Source of the DNA: Wenyingzhuangia heitensis
GTDB taxonomy: Bacteria > Bacteroidota > Bacteroidia > Flavobacteriales > Flavobacteriaceae
Direction of reading: 5' to 3'
Length of the DNA: 64,000 nt
Assembly: GCF_011762155.1 (NCBI RefSeq)
Contig: NZ_JAASQL010000001.1
Coordinates: 620,001-684,000 of the forward strand
The first letter of the stretch is position 1, and every line of letters begins with the position of its first letter. Of this stretch, positions 18,576 through 27,905 are shown one piece after another. The position numbers were made by a program, and so were the translations under genes. Below the pieces are notes generated by a model. That model was given only the letters and a program-made list of their open reading frames with translations, had not been told where the DNA came from and searched no databases.

Positions 18576-19855
18576 TACTAGTATATTCAGATAGTCTTAG
18601 CAGTAGACTTATATATATATTAAATGTAGTGTTTAAATATGTATTAGGGGTAAATTATAAAACTACGGTTTCTTTAATTGATTTTGAAAATTACAAAGGA
18701 CCAAAAATTAATTATTCTAAAAAGAATCTAGAAAATAGTGTTAGAATAATTCCGGTAAAGTTTTTGTTTCAAAACTCAATTCAACAACAAAATCTAGATG
18801 TTAATTGGATTGATGAGGTTCCATATTTTTTTAAAACTAAAGACGGACAGTATGATGTTTTAGCATCGTGTTTTTGGATGATAACTAGATATGAAGAATA
18901 TTTGCCCTTTACCCCAGATCATCATAATAGGTTTAAGGCAGAAGATAGTTTAGCCTATAAACAAGGTTTTTTAAAAATACCAGTAGTAAATGTTTGGGTT
19001 CAAGAACTACAACAAAAACTAAATATAGAATTTCCAAATTTTATATTTCCACAAAGGCATTTTTCTACCTTAAATACATTAGATATTGATACGGCTTATT
19101 TTTCTAAAGGAAAAGGCTTTTTTTATTTTGTAGGAGGGTTTTTAAAAGATATTATAAAAAAAAGAAAAGAAAATATAGAAGTTAAGTGGTCTTATTTAAA
19201 AACCCAAAAAGATGTTTATGATACGTATGATTTTATAGAATCGGTTTCTAAAAATATAAAAACCCACTACTTTTTTTTGTTAGGAAATAAATCAGAGTTT
19301 GATTCTAGTGTAAAGCATACTAGAAAATGTTTAAAAAAACTGATTCAACAAAAAGCTAAAAATCATTCAGTAGGAATACACCCTTCTTATGTGTCCAATC
19401 AAAAACCAGAGTTAATTTCTAAAGAAATAAAAAGGTTAGAGAAGCTTGTTGGAAATAAAATAACCAGTAGCAGACAGCATTTTTTAAAATTAGAGTTTCC
19501 TAAAACGTATGAGAATTTAATTAAAAATGGAGTTAGAGTAGATTATTCTATGGGATTTGCAAGTCAAGTAGGTTTTAGAGCAGGTATTTGTAATGCGTAT
19601 CCGTTTTACAATCTAAAAACAGAAACCCAAGAGTCTTTTTGGATTGTTCCTTTTCAAGTAATGGATGGAACTTTAAATCAATATTTACAACTATCACCCA
19701 ACAAAGCCATAGATGAAATTAAAGAACTAATTGATCAAGTTAAAAAAGTAGATGGTTTGTTTGTTTCCTTATGGCATAATTCGTCTTTGTCAGAAAAATT
19801 TGGTTGGCAGGGTTGGAGAAAAGTGTATCAAGAAATGTTACTTTTATTAAAATAA
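18572..19855 (+). CDS. Polysaccharide deacetylase-like protein
   Basis: 427 residues. The N-terminal part (to about 150) contains DVLASCFWMITRYEEYLP, a feature of the Bacteroidota DUF7033-type module found in front of NodB-like domains. The C-terminal part carries candidate catalytic motifs: TLDIDTAYF (metal-site Asp), VGIHPSYVS (H-x-P motif), an Arg/His segment SSRQHFLK, and VDYSMGFASQVGFRAG. These fit the carbohydrate esterase 4 class. It probably removes acetyl groups from a polysaccharide or its precursor. No signal peptide is evident, so it may act on a cytoplasmic lipid-linked intermediate. It sits between two glycosyltransferases and overlaps the first by four bases. Confidence 0.8.
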   Translation: MILVYSDSLSSRLIYILNVVFKYVLGVNYKTTVSLIDFENYKGPKINYSKKNLENSVRIIPVKFLFQNSIQQQNLDVNWIDEVPYFFKTKDGQYDVLASCFWMITRYEEYLPFTPDHHNRFKAEDSLAYKQGFLKIPVVNVWVQELQQKLNIEFPNFIFPQRHFSTLNTLDIDTAYFSKGKGFFYFVGGFLKDIIKKRKENIEVKWSYLKTQKDVYDTYDFIESVSKNIKTHYFFLLGNKSEFDSSVKHTRKCLKKLIQQKAKNHSVGIHPSYVSNQKPELISKEIKRLEKLVGNKITSSRQHFLKLEFPKTYENLIKNGVRVDYSMGFASQVGFRAGICNAYPFYNLKTETQESFWIVPFQVMDGTLNQYLQLSPNKAIDEIKELIDQVKKVDGLFVSLWHNSSLSEKFGWQGWRKVYQEMLLLLK

Positions 19856-19861
19856 ATATTG

Positions 19862-20968
19862 ATGATTAAAACAATTCAAATTGTTTCTTTTGATGTGCCA
19901 TACCCTCCTAACTACGGAGGGGTTATAGATGTTTTTTATAAGATAAAAGCATTTGAAAGTTTAGGGGTAGATGTAATTTTACACACATTTGAATATGGTA
20001 GAGGGCAACAAACTGAATTAGAAAAATACTGCAAAGAGGTTTATTATTATCCAAGAAAATCATTTTTAAAATCGTTTTTATCAACGACTCCATTTATTGT
20101 AAAAACTAGAGATAATATTTTACTGAAGCAGAGATTGCTTGGAAATAAATTCCCTGTTCTTTTTGAGGGGTTGCATTCTGTTTCGGGCTTAGAAAAATTA
20201 GTGAATGTTGGAGTTAAAACCATTGTGCGAGCTCATAATATAGAGCATAATTACTATAAAGGTTTGGCTAAAAGTGAGTCTAATTTCTTTAAAAAAGTTT
20301 TTTTTAAAATAGAAGCATATAAACTTAAAAATTATGAATCTATTTTAAATAAAGCAGATGTTGTTTTAAGTATATCTCCAATTGAGCAGGATTATTTTTT
20401 TAAAAAATATGGTTCTAAATCTAATTATATTCCTGTGTTTTTTCAATGTGAATTTAAGGATTTACAACCTGAACAAAATATTGTTTTGTGGCATGGAGAC
20501 TTGAGAGTTAGTGATAATATAAAAGCTGCATTATTAGCAATTGAAGTTGTTAAAAATACCAAGTATAAATTAATAATAGCAAGTAGTACCGTTGGTAAAA
20601 AAATTAAACATGCTTGTAGGGAGTATGATAATGTTGAGTTAAATACTTTAAGGAAAGAAAATGAACTAGAAAGGTTATTGGCTTCTGCCAAAATAAATTT
20701 ATTGTTCACATTTCAGGCAACAGGAATTAAATTAAAATTACTAAATGCGTTAACCAATAGTAGGTTTGTTATAGCCAATTCTAAAATGATAGAAAATACA
20801 GATTTAGAGAATTTATGCTTTAAGGCAGATACGATAGAGTCTGTTATAAAGGAACTAAATTTACTTGATAGTTCTTCATTTTTAAACGAAGATAGGGAAA
20901 AAAGAAAAACCGTCTTAAATACTTTTAAAGCAGAACACAATGCTCAAAAAATTATAGATCTTCTTTAA
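19862..20968 (+). CDS. Glycosyltransferase, GT4-like
   Basis: 368 residues from the ATG at 19862 (a TTG one codon earlier is also in frame). The N-terminal motif QIVSFDVPYPPNYGGVIDVF matches the glycine-rich loop of GT-B enzymes that bind the acceptor, and VRAHNIEHNYY is a common GT4 segment. The C-terminal donor-binding domain is weakly conserved (VLWHGDLRVSDNIKAAL, then NLLFTFQATGIKLKLLNAL). It is the third gene of a short glycan cluster beginning at 17466, six bases after the deacetylase-like stop. The glycan made is unknown: exopolysaccharide, O-antigen or a gliding-related surface glycan are all possible. It ends convergently, overlapping ftsE by four bases. Confidence 0.85.
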   Translation: MIKTIQIVSFDVPYPPNYGGVIDVFYKIKAFESLGVDVILHTFEYGRGQQTELEKYCKEVYYYPRKSFLKSFLSTTPFIVKTRDNILLKQRLLGNKFPVLFEGLHSVSGLEKLVNVGVKTIVRAHNIEHNYYKGLAKSESNFFKKVFFKIEAYKLKNYESILNKADVVLSISPIEQDYFFKKYGSKSNYIPVFFQCEFKDLQPEQNIVLWHGDLRVSDNIKAALLAIEVVKNTKYKLIIASSTVGKKIKHACREYDNVELNTLRKENELERLLASAKINLLFTFQATGIKLKLLNALTNSRFVIANSKMIENTDLENLCFKADTIESVIKELNLLDSSSFLNEDREKRKTVLNTFKAEHNAQKIIDLL

Positions 20969-21654
20969 CTATTTTGTTGTTGGTGGGCTACTTCAAACAC
21001 CTCTCCGTTTTCTACTTTAAACGTACGTTGCGGATATTTTAAAATTAACGAATAATCGTGAGTTGCCATTAAGATGGTTTTTCCACTTTTGTGAATTTCA
21101 TTCAACAACTCCATAACCTCCATAGATGTTTTAGGGTCTAGGTTTCCGGTAGGTTCATCCGCAATAATTAGTTCAGGGTCGTTTAACATAGCTCTGGCAA
21201 TAGCGATACGTTGTTGTTCTCCTCCAGAAATTTGATATGGCATTTTATAGCCTTTTTCCTGCAAACCAACTTTTCCTAAAACTTCATTTATTTTGGTATC
21301 CATCAAAGTTTTGTCTTTCCACCCTGTGGCTTTTAATACAAAAAGTAAGTTGTCGTGTATACTACGATCATTTAATAATTTAAAATATTGAAACACAATT
21401 CCTATTTTTCGTCTTAAAAACGGAATTTGTTTTTCTTTTAAGCTAGGTAAATCAAAATCTACCACTTCACCCAAGCCGCTAGTCAAAGGTAAATCACCAT
21501 AGAGTATTTTTAACAAACTACTCTTTCCACTTCCTGTTTTACCAATTAAGTAAAAGAATTCTCCAGGCATAATTTCAAAGTCCACGTTCTTTAAAATCAG
21601 AATATTGTCCTGAAAAATATTGGTATCTTTTAACTGTAAAACCGGTTGAGACAT
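20965..21654 (-). CDS. ftsE: Cell-division ABC ATPase FtsE
   Basis: 229 residues from the ATG at 21654 (MSQPVLQLKDTN); an upstream ATG adds eight residues. Full ABC signature set: Walker A GKTGSGKSS (38-46), Q-loop FQYFKLLNDRSI, signature ISGGEQQRIAIARAM, Walker B LIIADEPTGNLD, and the H-loop ATHDY. The length and the sequence YFKLL in the Q-loop fit FtsE/MacB-type ATPases. In division, FtsE works with the membrane protein FtsX to activate cell-wall hydrolases. No ftsX lies next to it here, which is common in this phylum. A LolD/MacB-like export ATPase is the alternative reading. Confidence 0.85.
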   Translation of the reverse strand: MSQPVLQLKDTNIFQDNILILKNVDFEIMPGEFFYLIGKTGSGKSSLLKILYGDLPLTSGLGEVVDFDLPSLKEKQIPFLRRKIGIVFQYFKLLNDRSIHDNLLFVLKATGWKDKTLMDTKINEVLGKVGLQEKGYKMPYQISGGEQQRIAIARAMLNDPELIIADEPTGNLDPKTSMEVMELLNEIHKSGKTILMATHDYSLILKYPQRTFKVENGEVFEVAHQQQNS

Positions 21655-21815
21655 AATGATGATTGTTTTTACAAACATATTTAAAAATCTATGAAACTTA
21701 AAATAATCATCTAGATAAGAATTGAAATAGAGTCTTTCAAATAAATAGGCAATGTTTCCGTTAATTCACAGGGATATTATTTATTTTTAATCATTGAAAA
21801 TTTAGGTCTAGATAT

Positions 21816-24800
21816 ATGAAGAAACAATTTTTGCTATCTTTAACAGTAGTGTTTACGGTGGCTTTATCCGGTATGGCACAAAACAGCTATCAATCAACAT
21901 CGTCTTTAAAGTGGTATACAAAAGCAGTTCAGGCTTTTGATAACAACCATTATGCGTTGGCTAAAGAATATTTTAAAGAAGTTCAGGAGTTAGAAACTCA
22001 AGAAAGTATTGCTTTAGAAAAATATAAACTATTAACAGCGTTGGAATTAAATGAAAAAAATGCTGGAAAACACACAGAGTTGTATTTAAATAAACATCCA
22101 AACTCTATTGATAAAACAGCTTTAATTTTGGCTTTGTCTAATTATTATTTTGCCAACAAACAAAATGAAAAAGCATTAGAGTGGTTTCAAAAAATAGATG
22201 TTAAAGCATTAACCAATAAACAAGAAACCAATTACAATTACAAATTGGCTTTTGCCAATTACAAAACTAAAAATTACACAAAGGCTAAGGAATATTTGTT
22301 GCCTATTTCTAAAAGTGGAGCTTATCAAAACGAAGCACATTATTATTTAGGAAGCATTGGTGTACAAAACAAAGATTATGCATCTGCAAGTTTTCATTTT
22401 GATAAAATTAAAAACATCAAAAAATACCATAGAGAGGCTTCTTACCAATTGTTGATTGTCTCTTATCAGCAAAAAAAGTATGAAGAGGTAATTCGTTTAG
22501 GAGAACGTTATTACGAAGAAACCTCTGGAATAGAACAATCTGAAACTGCTAAAATTATAGGAGAATCGTATTTTTATTTAGGGAATTATAACAAAGCAAT
22601 TGATTATTTAACGCAATACAAAGGAAGGCAAAGAAGATTAACAGAGGTTGATTATTACTTTTTAGGATATGCTTATTATAAGCTAAAAGAATATGACAAA
22701 GCGATTGAAAACTTTAATAAAATTACCGATGAAAAAAGTGGTGTTTCTCAAAATGCACATTACCATTTGGGAGATTGTTATTTAAAGAAGAATCAAAAAA
22801 CACAAGCTTTAAATGCGTTTAAAAATGCATCAGAAATGGAGTTTGATGTTACTGTACAGCAAGATGCTTTTTTAAATTACGCAAAGTTAAGTTATGAGAT
22901 AGGGAATCCTTACCAAAGTAGTTCTGAGGTGTTACAAGCTTTTGTAGATAAATATCCAAATGCAGAACAAGCAAGTGCTATAGAAGGATTAATTGTAAAT
23001 GCATATTTACAATTAAAAGATTTTAAAGGAGCATTGGCTTATTACAATTCGCAAAGATTGGTGAAAGATGCTCAATATCAAGAATTATTGTTAGAAAGAG
23101 GTTTTGAATTGTATAACGAAAATAAAATACAAGAGGCATTATCTTATTTTTCAAAAGCATCAGAACTGTACAACAACAAAACAATAACCAATAGAGCATT
23201 GTTTTGGAAAGCAGAAATGTTGTCGGAATTAAACAACTATAAAGAAGCAGATTATTATTACACATCTTTTGTAAAAGAGACCAATAATAAAAAATTGTCT
23301 GAATATGCTGATGGAGTTTATGGCTTGGCTTATGCGTTATTTCATCAAAAAAAATACAACGATGCGTTGAATTATTTTACTGAATACACAAAGATATCTA
23401 ACAATACAATCAAAAAGAGAAATGCAGTGTTAAGAATTGCAGATTGTCATTTTGTAAACAAAACATATTGGAGTGCTTTAGAAAATTACAATCAAGTAAT
23501 TAAAGCCAACCAAAGTCAGGTAGATTATGCTATGCATCAAAAAGCATTGGCATATGGGTTTTTAGGCAAAAATGAGCAAAAGAAAGCAACGCTAAAAGAA
23601 ATTCAGACCCAATTTACACGTTCGGCTTATTTAGACGATTCTTATTATCAGTTAGGAAACATGTTGGTAAATCAGAATAAAAACAAAGAAGCAATTGAGG
23701 TGTTTGACGAATTGATTAAAAAATATCCAAAGAGTCCGTTGGTCGTAAAAGCAAAACTTAAAAAAGGAATTGTGTTGTTTAATTCTAACGAGAATCAAGA
23801 GTCTGTTACCGTTTTAAGAGATTTAGTATCTAACTATCCAGGAACAGGAGAAGCGGTTCAGGCAGTAAAAATGGCAGAACAAGTTTATAAAGAAATGGAC
23901 AAAGTAGATGAGTATGCTGCGTGGGTTAAAAAATTAGAATTTGTAAACATATCCGATCAAGATATTGATAGATCTATGTTTGAGGCTGCAGAGAACAAAT
24001 ATCTAGCAAATGATTTAAAAGCAGCCATTACAAGTTCTAAAAAATATTTAATCAATTTTCCTCAAGGTATTCATGCACTAACGGTTCACTTTTATTTGGC
24101 ACAAGCCTATTTTAATTCAGGCAATAAAGAAAATGCCGTTCCAGAGTATAAAGAGGTTTTAAAAGTAAATGCAAATGAATATACAGAGGTTGCACTAAAT
24201 AGATTATCTCAAATTTACTTAGAAAAAGAGGAGTGGGAGTTGGCAAGTACGTTGTTGCTACAAATAGAAACAGATGCTATTAATACTCAAAATGTAGTGT
24301 ATGCTCAAAGTAATTTGATGAAGTTTTATTACAAAGAAAACAAATTTGCAAAGGCTTTAGATTATACTAAAAAGGTGTTAGGAAATAACAAAAGTTCTGA
24401 ACAAGCAGTGGCAGATGCCTATGTTTATGGAGCTAGAAGCGCAATTGAATTAGATGATTTTACAAAGGCTAAAAACTACTATAAAGAACTAGAAAACATA
24501 GGGAAAGGGAGTGTAAAAGCAGAAGCAAATTATTACAAAGCATTTTTCTTAAACAAAGATAAAAGTTATCAAAAATCGAATGAGCAAATTCAGATTTTAG
24601 CTAGTAAATACCAGGCTTATAGATTTTGGGGAGTTAAAGGATTGTTGTTAATGGCACAAAATTTTCATGCATTAAAAGATGATTTTCAAGCTAATTTTAT
24701 TTTAAATAATATTATTAGCAATGTAAAAGAATATGATGATTTGGTAGAAGAAGCAAAGGAGTTGTTACAAGAATACAAACCCCAAAATGCTGAAGAGGAA

Positions 24801-24842
24801 TTAAAAGGAGAAACACAAAACAATGCTACAAACAACATTTAA
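21816..24842 (+). CDS. Large tetratricopeptide-repeat protein, periplasmic
   Basis: 1008 residues. The signal peptide MKKQFLLSLTVVFTVALSGMAQ is followed by a chain of TPR units across nearly the whole protein, with characteristic patterns such as YFLGYAYYKLKEYDKAIENF, YHLGDCYLKKNQKTQALNAF and YQLGNMLVNQNKNKEAIEVF. There is no enzymatic domain and no sorting domain. It is most likely a periplasmic or outer-membrane-associated scaffold. The next gene, encoding an outer-membrane barrel, starts two bases after this stop, so the two proteins are probably made together and may form a complex. Involvement in envelope assembly or secretion is inference. Confidence 0.88.
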   Translation: MKKQFLLSLTVVFTVALSGMAQNSYQSTSSLKWYTKAVQAFDNNHYALAKEYFKEVQELETQESIALEKYKLLTALELNEKNAGKHTELYLNKHPNSIDKTALILALSNYYFANKQNEKALEWFQKIDVKALTNKQETNYNYKLAFANYKTKNYTKAKEYLLPISKSGAYQNEAHYYLGSIGVQNKDYASASFHFDKIKNIKKYHREASYQLLIVSYQQKKYEEVIRLGERYYEETSGIEQSETAKIIGESYFYLGNYNKAIDYLTQYKGRQRRLTEVDYYFLGYAYYKLKEYDKAIENFNKITDEKSGVSQNAHYHLGDCYLKKNQKTQALNAFKNASEMEFDVTVQQDAFLNYAKLSYEIGNPYQSSSEVLQAFVDKYPNAEQASAIEGLIVNAYLQLKDFKGALAYYNSQRLVKDAQYQELLLERGFELYNENKIQEALSYFSKASELYNNKTITNRALFWKAEMLSELNNYKEADYYYTSFVKETNNKKLSEYADGVYGLAYALFHQKKYNDALNYFTEYTKISNNTIKKRNAVLRIADCHFVNKTYWSALENYNQVIKANQSQVDYAMHQKALAYGFLGKNEQKKATLKEIQTQFTRSAYLDDSYYQLGNMLVNQNKNKEAIEVFDELIKKYPKSPLVVKAKLKKGIVLFNSNENQESVTVLRDLVSNYPGTGEAVQAVKMAEQVYKEMDKVDEYAAWVKKLEFVNISDQDIDRSMFEAAENKYLANDLKAAITSSKKYLINFPQGIHALTVHFYLAQAYFNSGNKENAVPEYKEVLKVNANEYTEVALNRLSQIYLEKEEWELASTLLLQIETDAINTQNVVYAQSNLMKFYYKENKFAKALDYTKKVLGNNKSSEQAVADAYVYGARSAIELDDFTKAKNYYKELENIGKGSVKAEANYYKAFFLNKDKSYQKSNEQIQILASKYQAYRFWGVKGLLLMAQNFHALKDDFQANFILNNIISNVKEYDDLVEEAKELLQEYKPQNAEEELKGETQNNATNNI

Positions 24843-24843
24843 G

Positions 24844-26520
24844 ATGAAAAAGCAATGGATACTAATCGCTCTGTTTTTAGGAGCTGTACATATATATGCG
24901 CAAACAAAAGAAGACAATATTAAAAAAGAAGATGTAGTTGTAGAGTTCTCTTTTAACCCAACACTAACCGATGTATTTAAACTAAAAACGGTTCCAAACG
25001 GACAAGAAGAATTTGCCAAACAAAAAATTGAATATACGATTAATCCAAAGCAAGTTCCTTCAGATTTTGTGCCTATCACCAAACAAGCGGCTTATGTAAA
25101 TATAGATGATCCTAAGCCTAAAAATTATAGAAGTTATTTATACGGAGCATTAGGTTTGTATGGAAATGGAGAAATTGAAGTAATGCTTAGGCCTAATGCC
25201 GTAAATGGATACACGTACGGAATAGATTTTTCTAGTTATAATAGTCAAAACGGAATAGATAATGAACGTGTAGATAACGGACAATGGAAATCTAATATTG
25301 ATTTGTTTTTAGCAAAAAATAATAAAAAATACAATTGGAAAACCGAAGCTAATTTTGAAAGAAATAGAATTCATTGGTATGGTTTAGATGCCGGTATTCC
25401 AGAAGTAGATTATCAAAATCAAGATGTAGAACAAGTGTATAATTCACTAACTTTTTCTGGAATTATAGATTATAAAAATGCAAAAGTTAAAAGTTTATCA
25501 CCCTCTATAAATTTCTTTTCTGATGGATTTGAAAGTTCTGAAATAGACCTTAATGTAGCTGCTGTTTTAAACAAATCGATGTTTAAAGATTATATAGAAG
25601 CTACCGTGAATTTTGAATATTTAAATGGAAGTTTTGGCCAAACGTATTTAGACAATACCAATATTAATTATAGCTTTTTTAACTTAGGAGTTACTCCCTC
25701 TTATAATTATCAAGCAGATAACTTTCAGTTAAATGTAGCATTGGGTTTATTTGTAAACTCTAATACAGAAGCATCAACCTCTAAATTCTGGATATTACCA
25801 AGTATTCAAGCAGATGTAAATCTAATCAAGGATATTATGATTTTACATGGAGGAATTAGAAGTAATTTAGATCAAAATAGTTACGAAAGCCTTGCAAGTA
25901 AAAATCCTTTTATAGCACCATCGGCAGTTATTAAAACAACGGCAACTCCTGTAGATGTATTTGTAGGTTTAGACGGAAAGTTAACCAAAACCATTTCTTA
26001 TAGTACAGAAGCTAGTTATAAGCAGGTAAAAAACAAAGCCTTGTTTGTGCATTATAATAGTGAGGATACAGTAACTCAACCTTTTCAATTAGGAAATAGT
26101 TTTGCTGTAATTTATGATGATGTAAGTGTTTTTTCTTTAAAAGGAGCTATAGAAATGATGTTTTCTAAACAGCTAACAGGTGGAGTGTTGGCAACAGTTA
26201 ACAGTTACAGTCCAGACGTGCAAGCAGAAGCTTGGAACTTGCCAAACATGACTATAGAAACCTATGCAAACTACACACATAATAAGTGGTTTGGACAAGT
26301 AGGAGTAAATATTATAGATGGTAGAGATGATTTGGTAGAAGGACAACCTACTAAATTAGATGGGTTTTTAGACCTAAATGTAAAAGGTGGATACAAAATT
26401 AACAAAAGATTAAATGCACATGTAAACATTTACAATTTGTTAGATAACAACTACCAATCTTACACAAATTATCAAGTTCAAGGGTTTCAGTTAGTAGCTG
26501 GACTTTCATTTAAATTTTAA
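24844..26520 (+). CDS. Outer-membrane beta-barrel protein, TonB-receptor-like without plug
   Basis: 558 residues from the ATG at 24844 (MKKQWILIALFLGAVHIYAQ, a clear signal peptide); an ATG at 24823 lies inside the upstream gene and is rejected. The mature protein is a series of amphipathic beta strands with aromatic girdles. It ends in RLNAHVNIYNLLDNNYQSY and the C-terminal FKF, as in TonB-dependent receptors, but has no plug domain or TonB box. It is therefore probably a porin-like barrel of the receptor superfamily. It is coupled to the TPR gene (two-base gap) and followed two bases later by dgt, so the three genes are probably one operon. Confidence 0.85.
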   Translation: MKKQWILIALFLGAVHIYAQTKEDNIKKEDVVVEFSFNPTLTDVFKLKTVPNGQEEFAKQKIEYTINPKQVPSDFVPITKQAAYVNIDDPKPKNYRSYLYGALGLYGNGEIEVMLRPNAVNGYTYGIDFSSYNSQNGIDNERVDNGQWKSNIDLFLAKNNKKYNWKTEANFERNRIHWYGLDAGIPEVDYQNQDVEQVYNSLTFSGIIDYKNAKVKSLSPSINFFSDGFESSEIDLNVAAVLNKSMFKDYIEATVNFEYLNGSFGQTYLDNTNINYSFFNLGVTPSYNYQADNFQLNVALGLFVNSNTEASTSKFWILPSIQADVNLIKDIMILHGGIRSNLDQNSYESLASKNPFIAPSAVIKTTATPVDVFVGLDGKLTKTISYSTEASYKQVKNKALFVHYNSEDTVTQPFQLGNSFAVIYDDVSVFSLKGAIEMMFSKQLTGGVLATVNSYSPDVQAEAWNLPNMTIETYANYTHNKWFGQVGVNIIDGRDDLVEGQPTKLDGFLDLNVKGGYKINKRLNAHVNIYNLLDNNYQSYTNYQVQGFQLVAGLSFKF

Positions 26521-26522
26521 AC

Positions 26523-27866
26523 ATGCACTGGGAACAATTATTATCACTTAAGAGAGCGGGAGATACCAACGGTAGATTTAGAAAAGACCAAGACGAAACA
26601 AGATTAGGATTTGAAGTAGATTTTGATAGAATTGTATTTTCATCAGCATTTAGAAGTTTGCAAGACAAAACACAAGTAATTCCATTATCGGATACTGATT
26701 TTGTACACACGCGTTTAACACATAGTATGGAGGTGTCTGTAGTAGGACGTTCTTTGGGAAGAGTGGTAGGGAAACAGTTGCTAGAAAAACATCCGTATTT
26801 AAAAGAATTAGGATATACTTTTAACGATTTTGGAGCCATTGTAGCAGCAGCAGCTTTGTCTCACGATATTGGAAATCCTCCTTTTGGACATAGTGGAGAA
26901 AAATCTATTGGAGAATATTTTAATTCAGGTGCTGGTCAAAAATACAAAGAAGATTTAAGCAAAAAAGAATGGCAAGATTTAATTGATTTTGAAGGAAATG
27001 CCAATGGATTTAAAATTCTAACGCAAGATGGTACTGGCGTAAAAGACGGACTTAGATTGTCTTATGCAACTCTAGGAACTTTTATGAAATACCCTAAAGA
27101 GTCTTTGCCTAAAAAAGCGACCAAACATATTGTAGACAAAAAGTTTGGTTTTTTTCAATCGGAAAAAGATAAGTTTAAAGACGTAGCAGAAACCTTAGGA
27201 TTAAAAGTAATGAGATCGGGTGATGATATTGCTTATTACAGGCATCCGTTGGCTTATCTGGTAGAGGCTGCAGATGATATTTGCTATACTATTATAGATT
27301 TTGAGGATGGAATTAACTTAGGGTTGGTAGATGAAGAGTTTGCTTTAGAATATATGATTAAGTTAGTTCAAGATAAAATAGATACCAAAAAATACCATTC
27401 TTTAGGTTTAAAAAAAGACAGAGTTAGTTATTTAAGAGCTTTGGCAATTAGTACTTTAATAGAGCAAGCAGCAACTATTTTTATAGAAAATGAAGAAGCT
27501 ATATTAAATGGAACTTTTGAGAAATCGTTATTAGACAAGTGCAAATACGAAGCGCAAATAAATGATATCATCAAATTAAGTGTAGATAAAATTTACAATA
27601 GTAGAAGTGTAATAGAAAAAGAAGTGGCGGGTTACAAGGTAATTGCAGATTTGTTAGATGTATTTATCAATGCTGTAAATCATTCTTACAACTCTAAAGC
27701 TTCTAATTATGACAAGCTAATTTTAATGATGTTACCGCAAGAATTTAAAAACCCATCAGATAGTTTATACGTACGTATTATGAATGTTTGTTCTTATATA
27801 GCAGGAATGTCAGACAGTTATGCTATTTTAGTTCATAAAAAAATTAGTGGGGTAATTGTGTCTTAA
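26523..27866 (+). CDS. dgt: Deoxyguanosinetriphosphate triphosphohydrolase
   Basis: 447 residues. Hydrolyses dGTP (and perhaps other dNTPs) to the nucleoside and triphosphate, controlling nucleotide pools. HD-domain metal ligands are visible: His in RLTHSMEVS near 62, the HD pair in ALSHDIGNPPFGHSGE near 115, and the C-terminal Asp in EAADDICY near 245. The N-terminal RSLQDKTQVIPL motif is typical of the family. The gene begins two bases after the outer-membrane barrel gene. The sequence places it with the longer Dgt subgroup rather than the SAMHD1-like short subgroup. Confidence 0.95.
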   Translation: MHWEQLLSLKRAGDTNGRFRKDQDETRLGFEVDFDRIVFSSAFRSLQDKTQVIPLSDTDFVHTRLTHSMEVSVVGRSLGRVVGKQLLEKHPYLKELGYTFNDFGAIVAAAALSHDIGNPPFGHSGEKSIGEYFNSGAGQKYKEDLSKKEWQDLIDFEGNANGFKILTQDGTGVKDGLRLSYATLGTFMKYPKESLPKKATKHIVDKKFGFFQSEKDKFKDVAETLGLKVMRSGDDIAYYRHPLAYLVEAADDICYTIIDFEDGINLGLVDEEFALEYMIKLVQDKIDTKKYHSLGLKKDRVSYLRALAISTLIEQAATIFIENEEAILNGTFEKSLLDKCKYEAQINDIIKLSVDKIYNSRSVIEKEVAGYKVIADLLDVFINAVNHSYNSKASNYDKLILMMLPQEFKNPSDSLYVRIMNVCSYIAGMSDSYAILVHKKISGVIVS

Positions 27867-27905
27867 CTTGTTTAAGTTACAATACACTCCAATAATACAC
27901 TATCT

